This document shows positions 61,836-64,000 of a stretch of 64,000 nucleotides of DNA, piece by piece. Location of the stretch: contig JBKDQE010000066.1 in NCBI GenBank assembly GCA_046342195.1, positions 20,313-84,312 on the forward strand, read 5' to 3'. A program made the translations under genes and the position numbers. The notes beneath the pieces were generated by a model. The model was not told the origin of the DNA. It searched no databases and was given only the letters and a program-made list of their open reading frames with translations. Source of the stretch: CANHBY01 sp046342195 (GTDB lineage: Bacteria > Pseudomonadota > Gammaproteobacteria > Burkholderiales > Burkholderiaceae_C). Positions within the stretch are counted from its first letter, which is position 1. The number at the start of each line of letters is the position of its first letter.

Positions 61836-62495
61836 ATGAATCAAGACGAACTCAAAGCACAAGTTGGAAAAGCCGCTCTCGCGTATGTGGTTCGCAATGC
61901 CCTCGTCGGGGTTGGTACAGGCTCGACAGTCAATTATTTCATTGATGCTTTGGCAACCCTCAAAGATCAAATTGCAGGGGCCGTGTCGAGCAGTGAAAAA
62001 AGCACCCAACGCCTTCGTGCTCATGGTATCAAGGTGATGGACAGCAATAGCGTCAGGGAGCTGCCGGTTTACATTGATGGAGCCGATGAAATTGATCCTC
62101 AGGGTTTCATGATCAAAGGGGGTGGTGCCGCTTTGACGCGCGAAAAAATCGTGGCTGACTTGGCTCAGCGTTTTATATGTATTGCCGACATTTCCAAGCA
62201 AGTGGATGTGCTGGGGCGTTTTCCTTTGCCCGTGGAAGTGATTCCAATGGCTGCTGCCCAGGTGGGGCGCCGATTTGAGGCTTTAGGTGGCGAAAGCCGC
62301 TTGCGTACAGGCCTGGTGACTGATAACGGATGCCATATTCTCGACATCCACGGGCTGCATATCACCGACCCCATGGCCATGGAAGCCGAGGTGAATCAAT
62401 GGCCTGGCGTTGTCACCGTGGGCATTTTTGCCCGTCACAGGGCGCAGGTCTGCCTCTTGGCAACACCACAAGGTGTGCAGGCCATGACCTTTTGA
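61836..62495 (+). CDS. rpiA: Ribose-5-phosphate isomerase A
   Basis: This 219-residue enzyme of the pentose phosphate pathway has GVGTGSTVNYFIDAL (about 28-42), SSEKSTQRL, DGADEIDPQGFMIKGGGAALTREK (active site Asp and Lys region), and GRFPLPVEVIPMA. It starts at ATG 61836. Length is exactly that of the family. Confidence 0.97.
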   Translation: MNQDELKAQVGKAALAYVVRNALVGVGTGSTVNYFIDALATLKDQIAGAVSSSEKSTQRLRAHGIKVMDSNSVRELPVYIDGADEIDPQGFMIKGGGAALTREKIVADLAQRFICIADISKQVDVLGRFPLPVEVIPMAAAQVGRRFEALGGESRLRTGLVTDNGCHILDIHGLHITDPMAMEAEVNQWPGVVTVGIFARHRAQVCLLATPQGVQAMTF

Positions 62496-62585
62496 GCGTG
62501 CCGCAATGGCTTGCATGCAAAATAGTTGCCTTTGATGCCCTTAAAGAGAGTACCCTCAAGACATGTTCTTGCAGGGGAAACGCCC

Positions 62586-62771
62586 ATGGTCAAACCTAAT
62601 TATTCGTTTGAAAAGCGTCAGCGTGAGTTGACCAAGAAAAAAAAGAAAGAAGAGAAATTGCGCGATAAGACAGAGCGCAAAATCAACTCCTCAGTGCCTT
62701 TTCAGGGCCAATCTGAGTCTGATTCGACGGCTCCCGGCTTTGTTTCCGGGGCCTCTGAGCCGGGCATCTGA
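62586..62771 (+). CDS. Small highly charged protein
   Basis: This 61-residue protein has a Lys/Glu/Arg-rich N-terminal helix (residues 8-36, long Lys run) and a Ser/Gly-rich tail. It is similar in style to small conserved hypotheticals of Burkholderiales. AGGGGAAA lies upstream of ATG 62586. Its 3' end overlaps the convergent PEP-CTERM gene by about 81 bases. No function is apparent. Confidence 0.6.
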   Translation: MVKPNYSFEKRQRELTKKKKKEEKLRDKTERKINSSVPFQGQSESDSTAPGFVSGASEPGI

Positions 62772-63404
62772 TGTCTTTCTTCTCAAAAAAACAGCGCCAA
62801 GCCCTGCCAGCATCAGGGCCATGGTTTCAGGCTCGGGAACGGGGTTGGCAATGACCCATTGGCTGGAAAAAACTCCGAAAGCGCCGGTATATTCCATGAT
62901 GCTGGTCCAGCTGGGGTCAATAGAGACGCTCACATTCGCCGACCCTGACCGTGACATAAAATCAGACTCCGGGCCTCGGGCCGTAGCCATGTCGATGTTG
63001 CTGCCGCTGATATTTAAAAACGGTGGCGTGGCTCGCCCATCTACATGCCCAATCAGCACTTGGGCTCGTGCTGACTCATACCCCGAGGGTGCCGGCGGGC
63101 AGGTCGTGGGGTTGATAAAATTGCACATGCTGTAGCGGCCTAATTCGGGCCCACTGGGCAAGGTAGCCTGGCCACTGTCAGCCACAGTCAGGTGGTAGTC
63201 CCAGTGAAAAGTTTGGGGTTCACCCGCCCGCACCGTAAATGGAATGAGTTGGGCTTCAAAACTAAAGCCGGTTTCATCCAGCCGCTGGTGTAAGGTACTG
63301 GCACCGGTAAGGTTCAGTTCTGTCCAGGCAGCAGCCTGTACCGGCTGATGGAGGGCCAACGCAGCCCATGATGCAAACATAAGAAAGTGCTTGAGGGGTT
63401 TCAC
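62691..63404 (-). CDS. PEP-CTERM anchored exported protein
   Basis: This 237-residue protein has a signal peptide ending near residue 24 (PVQAAA) and a C-terminal PEP-CTERM signal: VPEPETMALMLAGLGAVFLRRK at about 190-212. This is sorted and cleaved by exosortase (EpsH). The core is beta-rich with no enzymatic motif, perhaps a surface or matrix protein. The start is GTG 63404 with AAGGAG 6 bases upstream. The 25 residues after the sorting signal, rich in Arg, are unusual because PEP-CTERM normally ends a few residues after RRK. They overlap the convergent small gene. Confidence 0.87.
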   Translation of the reverse strand: MKPLKHFLMFASWAALALHQPVQAAAWTELNLTGASTLHQRLDETGFSFEAQLIPFTVRAGEPQTFHWDYHLTVADSGQATLPSGPELGRYSMCNFINPTTCPPAPSGYESARAQVLIGHVDGRATPPFLNISGSNIDMATARGPESDFMSRSGSANVSVSIDPSWTSIMEYTGAFGVFSSQWVIANPVPEPETMALMLAGLGAVFLRRKTSDARLRGPGNKAGSRRIRLRLALKRH

Positions 63405-63599
63405 AGGGGGCTCCTTGATTCACTCTGCGGTCTTCACTGGTGACACTTGTATACTCAATGGCGGATGCTTCAACAGAATTGACGACGGTCATGGAATCGT
63501 TTCGGATGCCCACTGGATTCATGGCTTGGGCTGAAATGAGTGACAAAACTCATTTGGATGCGGTGACTGCGGGCAACATGACGGTTCAGGTGCCCGAGA

Positions 63600-63660
63600 G
63601 ACCGGTTCATCTTGAATCTATCCTGCTATCAAGAAAGTGCGCGAAGGTGCGCACGGTTCT
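63600..63660 (-). mobile_element. Likely right end of the IS200/IS605 element
   Basis: In the end of the tnpB frame there is a hairpin of gtgcgc and gcgcac around gaaggt (63637-63654), followed on the minus strand by gatagcaggatagattcaag, which resembles a right-end terminus of this family. The omega RNA guide of TnpB would be transcribed from this 3' region. The exact boundary cannot be fixed without the other end. Confidence 0.5.
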
Positions 63661-64000
63661 TTTCCTGCCCCGAATGCCCCAAACGGGCTGCTTCGTGACT
63701 GACAGGCGTTACTTTCCCGACTGTCTCTGGAACCATTCCAGGGACAGTGCTGCCGTGACCGGCATGGCTCGCCACGGGTAGGGCAGTTGCGGTTGCCAGC
63801 CGTTTCAGATTCAGCGCCGCGTTTCGATCCCGGTCGTGGTGCGTCCCGCATTTCTGACATGTCCATTCCCGGTCTTTCAACTTCAGCGTTTCATTTTTCC
63901 AGCCACAGTTCGAGCACAGGCGACTGCTCGGATACCAGCGGTCAGCCATGACCCATCGGGTTCCATAGCGCTTTGCCTTGTATTCAATCTGCGAGCGGAA
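63629..64000 (-). CDS. tnpB: IS200/IS605-family TnpB, C-terminal part (window edge)
   Basis: The reading frame runs off the right edge of the window. The visible 123 residues hold the C-terminal zinc ribbon, CSNCGWKNETL and CQKCGTHHDRDRNAALNL, which includes the last RuvC catalytic Asp region. TnpB proteins are RNA-guided nucleases encoded in IS200/IS605 elements. After the zinc ribbon there is a 50-residue tail rich in Ala, His and Gly. Only the N-terminal part is missing from view; completeness cannot be judged. Confidence 0.85.
   Translation of the reverse strand, partial: FRSQIEYKAKRYGTRWVMADRWYPSSRLCSNCGWKNETLKLKDREWTCQKCGTHHDRDRNAALNLKRLATATALPVASHAGHGSTVPGMVPETVGKVTPVSHEAARLGHSGQEKNRAHLRALS

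Noticed and set aside
63440..63781. Plus-strand open frame of 113 codons at the right end
   Set aside because: Its second half is antisense to tnpB and there is no ribosome site; the first half could be a broken gene but has no identifiable family.
1..64000. CRISPR arrays, prophage or restriction-modification genes
   Set aside because: No regularly spaced direct repeats, cas genes, phage structural genes or methyltransferase motifs were seen on either strand.

Overview
This window reads as a mid-GC betaproteobacterial chromosome, most likely order Burkholderiales. The evidence is the 14-gene nuo order followed by a NUDIX gene, the tpiA-secG-tRNA-Leu-nuoA arrangement, the PEP-CTERM protein, and a bufferin-type bufA1-bufB pair. 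I do not assign a genus. Nearly all of it is ordinary core chromosome; the accessory signal is in short repeats and one small A+T-rich islet.

Layout: positions 1-7400 carry part of a Tad/Flp pilus locus. Reading leftwards it has flp, a TadG-like protein, a TadE-like protein, an unknown exported protein, a tiny second pilin-like protein, rcpC/cpaB and the secretin rcpA/cpaC. One more TadE-like gene is divergent. The locus is followed by an internally deleted IS701-type transposase remnant. From 7.6 to 19.7 kb lie recQ, ssb, mnmA with nudJ, and pbpC with a thioester alpha-2-macroglobulin. From 19.9 to 23.3 kb is the transhydrogenase operon pntAA-panD-pntAB-pntB, with panD between two pnt genes. 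From 23.3 to 38.8 kb, on the minus strand, is the full complex I operon nuoA-N plus a NUDIX gene. It is followed upstream by tRNA-Leu(GAG), secG, tpiA, a quinone oxidoreductase, pnp and rpsO. Then come tsaD, ppsA with divergent ppsR, a YdcF-like protein, the RNase P RNA gene, an orphan XRE regulator, bufA1-bufB, dnaB, an A+T-rich OmpA-like islet, a LysR regulator, a ribosome hibernation-type factor, htpX, an alx/terC gene, an outer-membrane protein, pyrD, rpiA, a PEP-CTERM protein and, at the right edge, the 3' part of an IS200/IS605 tnpB.

Repeats: one family of about 166 bp with 20 bp terminal inverted repeats is present at 1666-1831, 55088-55244 (reverse orientation) and 56282-56404 (left end missing). 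The last two bracket an A+T-rich gene with two tandem degenerate OmpA-like modules and no signal peptide. A second 124 bp element with 27 bp inverted repeats lies after rnpB. Its terminus matches a 24 bp perfect palindrome just after ssb.

Functional links: complex I, transhydrogenase and the quinone oxidoreductase handle NAD(P)H redox. PBP1C and the macroglobulin protect the periplasm. BufA1/BufB is predicted to make a modified copper-binding peptide. PpsR controls PpsA by phosphorylation. I saw no CRISPR array, prophage or classical defence island. The least explained items are the MITE-bracketed OmpA-like gene, the two unknown or pilin-like genes in the Tad locus, and panD inside the pnt operon.
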